From NCBI GenBank assembly GCA_019635875.1, contig JAHBYP010000002.1:558001-622000 (forward strand): a DNA stretch of 64,000 nucleotides, given 5' to 3'. Origin of the DNA: Alphaproteobacteria bacterium (lineage in GTDB: Bacteria; Pseudomonadota; Alphaproteobacteria; Reyranellales; Reyranellaceae). Made by a program: the position numbers and the translations under genes. Positions 62,822 to 64,000 of this stretch are shown here, piece after piece (the first letter of the stretch is position 1; each line of letters begins with the position of its first letter). Under the pieces are notes generated by a model. That model was not told where the DNA came from and did not search any database. It saw only the letters and a program-made list of their open reading frames with translations.

Positions 62822-64000
62822 CTACGCCAGGCTGGCCTGCGGCGCGAAGGCGATGGCGTCGGTCTGGAACTTGAACAGGTCGTGGTACATGCCGCCATGC
62901 GCCATCAACTCGGCATGGCTGCCTTCCTCGACGATGCGGCCGTCGTGGATCATGACGATACGGTCGAAATTGGTCGTCGACACCAGCCGGTGCGTCGCGG
63001 CGATCAGGCCGCGCTCCTGCCGCGTCGCCATCAGGTGATCGAAGATCACGCGCTCGGTCTTGATGTCGAGCGCGCTGGTCGCCTCGTCGAGGATGAGGAA
63101 GGCCGGCTGCTGCATCAGCACGCGCGCCAGCGCCACGCGCTGGCGCTGGCCGCCCGACAGCAGCCGGCCGCGATCGCCCATCTCCGCCTCGAGATTGCCG
63201 TTGAAGCCTGCGACGACGTCGGTCAGCGCCGCCATGCGGATGGCTTTCTCGATCTCCTCCTCGCTGGCGTCGGGCTTGGCGAACACCAGGTTGCGCCGCA
63301 GGCTGCCGCTGAAGATGAAAGGCTCCTGGTTGACGTAGCCGATGGCGCCGCGCAGGCCGTTGGCGTCGTAGTCGTCGAGGTCCTTGCCGTCGAGCGTCAC
63401 GCGCCCGCGCTCGGGGAAGCGCAGATGGGCGAGAATCTCCAGAAGGGTCGTCTTGCCCGAGCCCGACAGGCCGACGATCGCCGTGGTCGAGCCGGGGGCC
63501 ACCGAGAAGTTGATGTCCTTCAGCGCCCAGCGATCCTCGACGTAGCGGAACCAGACGCCGTGCACGTCGAGCGCGCCGGCGCCGGTGGGCGGCGGCGGTG
63601 GCTCTTCCGGCCGCGGCGGCTTGGCCTGCTCGACCGCCAGCACGATGTCGGCGTAGCCCCTCACGCGAGGCAGCTGCGGCGCCAGCGAATTGACGTCGGC
63701 CACGATCTGGCGCAGCTGCATATAGGCGCGGATCATCGCGGCGAAGAAGCCGACGCCGATGCCCAGCCGCTCGCCGAAGCTGCCCCAGTCCGAAAGCGCC
63801 AGCACGCCGAACACCGAGCTGATCATCAGCAGGCCGCCGACCTCGAGCACGAAGTTCTGCTCGGACTGCTTGATCGCGAACACGCGGCGCCGCTCGATCA
63901 GGTCGCCGCCGGTATCCGCGTAGGCATCGAGCATCCGCAGTTCCTGGTTGCTCTGCTTGACGACGCGCATGCCCTCGAGCAGCTCGTGCGACTGGCCGGC
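62822..64000 (-). CDS. ABC exporter (fused permease and ATPase), 5' end cut by window
   Basis: The 393 visible codons read from the right edge without a start. They hold the last transmembrane helices (about residues 38-65 and 75-110 of the visible part), a Pro-rich linker (PPRPEEPPPPPT) and a full nucleotide-binding domain: [41 protein letters not shown] and ATHRLVS. This is the MsbA/lipid-or-peptide exporter half-transporter layout. Substrate unknown. Confidence 0.93.
   Translation of the reverse strand, partial: AGQSHELLEGMRVVKQSNQELRMLDAYADTGGDLIERRRVFAIKQSEQNFVLEVGGLLMISSVFGVLALSDWGSFGERLGIGVGFFAAMIRAYMQLRQIVADVNSLAPQLPRVRGYADIVLAVEQAKPPRPEEPPPPPTGAGALDVHGVWFRYVEDRWALKDINFSVAPGSTTAIVGLSGSGKTTLLEILAHLRFPERGRVTLDGKDLDDYDANGLRGAIGYVNQEPFIFSGSLRRNLVFAKPDASEEEIEKAIRMAALTDVVAGFNGNLEAEMGDRGRLLSGGQRQRVALARVLMQQPAFLILDEATSALDIKTERVIFDHLMATRQERGLIAATHRLVSTTNFDRIVMIHDGRIVEEGSHAELMAHGGMYHDLFKFQTDAIAFAPQASLA

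Overview
The window is 64 kb of GC-rich, gene-dense chromosome with strong third-position GC bias, so many long antisense open frames are spurious. Gene content points to an alphaproteobacterium, probably in the Rhodospirillales or Hyphomicrobiales and possibly Reyranella-like. Supporting signs are the order LpoA-like / rsmI / UPF0102 / SirB1-like / gshB, an lnt gene followed by a SinR-type XRE regulator, the aerobic-type CobU/CobC/CobS/CobT group, a tripartite-tricarboxylate (Bug) binding protein and a Rieske dioxygenase. The genus is inference only; no rRNA is present.

Layout. 1-5.4 kb: truB-rpsO-pnp (minus; pnp runs off the left edge) facing away from an OmpA-family outer-membrane gene. 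5.4-13.3 kb: PLP-binding YggS-type protein with a TPR protein, Smr protein, bifunctional Ada, a DUF4412-like protein, a HIT hydrolase, a 465-bp gene-free but hairpin-rich stretch, a LysE exporter and an LpoA-like lipoprotein. 13.3-17.5 kb: rsmI, UPF0102, SirB1-like, gshB, ankyrin protein, cupin. 17.6-24.1 kb: Ysc84-like protein, membrane protein, DMT exporter, cobU-cobC-cobS divergent from cobT, DUF2272 lipoprotein. 24.3-28.2 kb: ThDP enzyme, CorC-type CBS protein, cbpA-cbpM. 28.2-32.7 kb (minus): gpsA, EVE protein, TPR protein, DMT transporter, then metK, whose leader carries a candidate SAM-II riboswitch. 32.8-41.9 kb: heparinase-like protein, hydrolase, Bug protein, purH, then a plus-strand run of CapA-like, DUF6134-like, ThDP enzyme and VOC protein. 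42-50.7 kb (minus): an eight-gene candidate operon in which a peptide/opine-type ABC importer is followed by Rieske dioxygenase alpha and beta subunits and a PdxA/TphB-like dehydrogenase. 50.9-54.4 kb: trmB, an unlisted 49-aa membrane protein, lnt and an XRE regulator. 54.4-64 kb: NTF2-like protein with creatininase, an AT-richer patch with tiny ORFs, an ACT protein, GST and beta-hydroxyacid dehydrogenase, lactate-permease-like transporter, tRNA-Thr(CGU), glycosyltransferase, VOC protein divergent from an XRE/MmyB-type regulator, and a partial ABC exporter.

The points most worth following are the importer-plus-dioxygenase-plus-diol-dehydrogenase operon, the SAM-II-like aptamer before metK enclosed by an 11-bp stem that shares bases with the aptamer 3' end, the structured gene-free region at 10.9-11.4 kb, a palindromic operator candidate before the lnt-linked XRE gene, and about ten dispersed palindromic repeats in at least three families, four of them inside or between genes of apparent operons. 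No CRISPR array, insertion sequence or prophage was seen.
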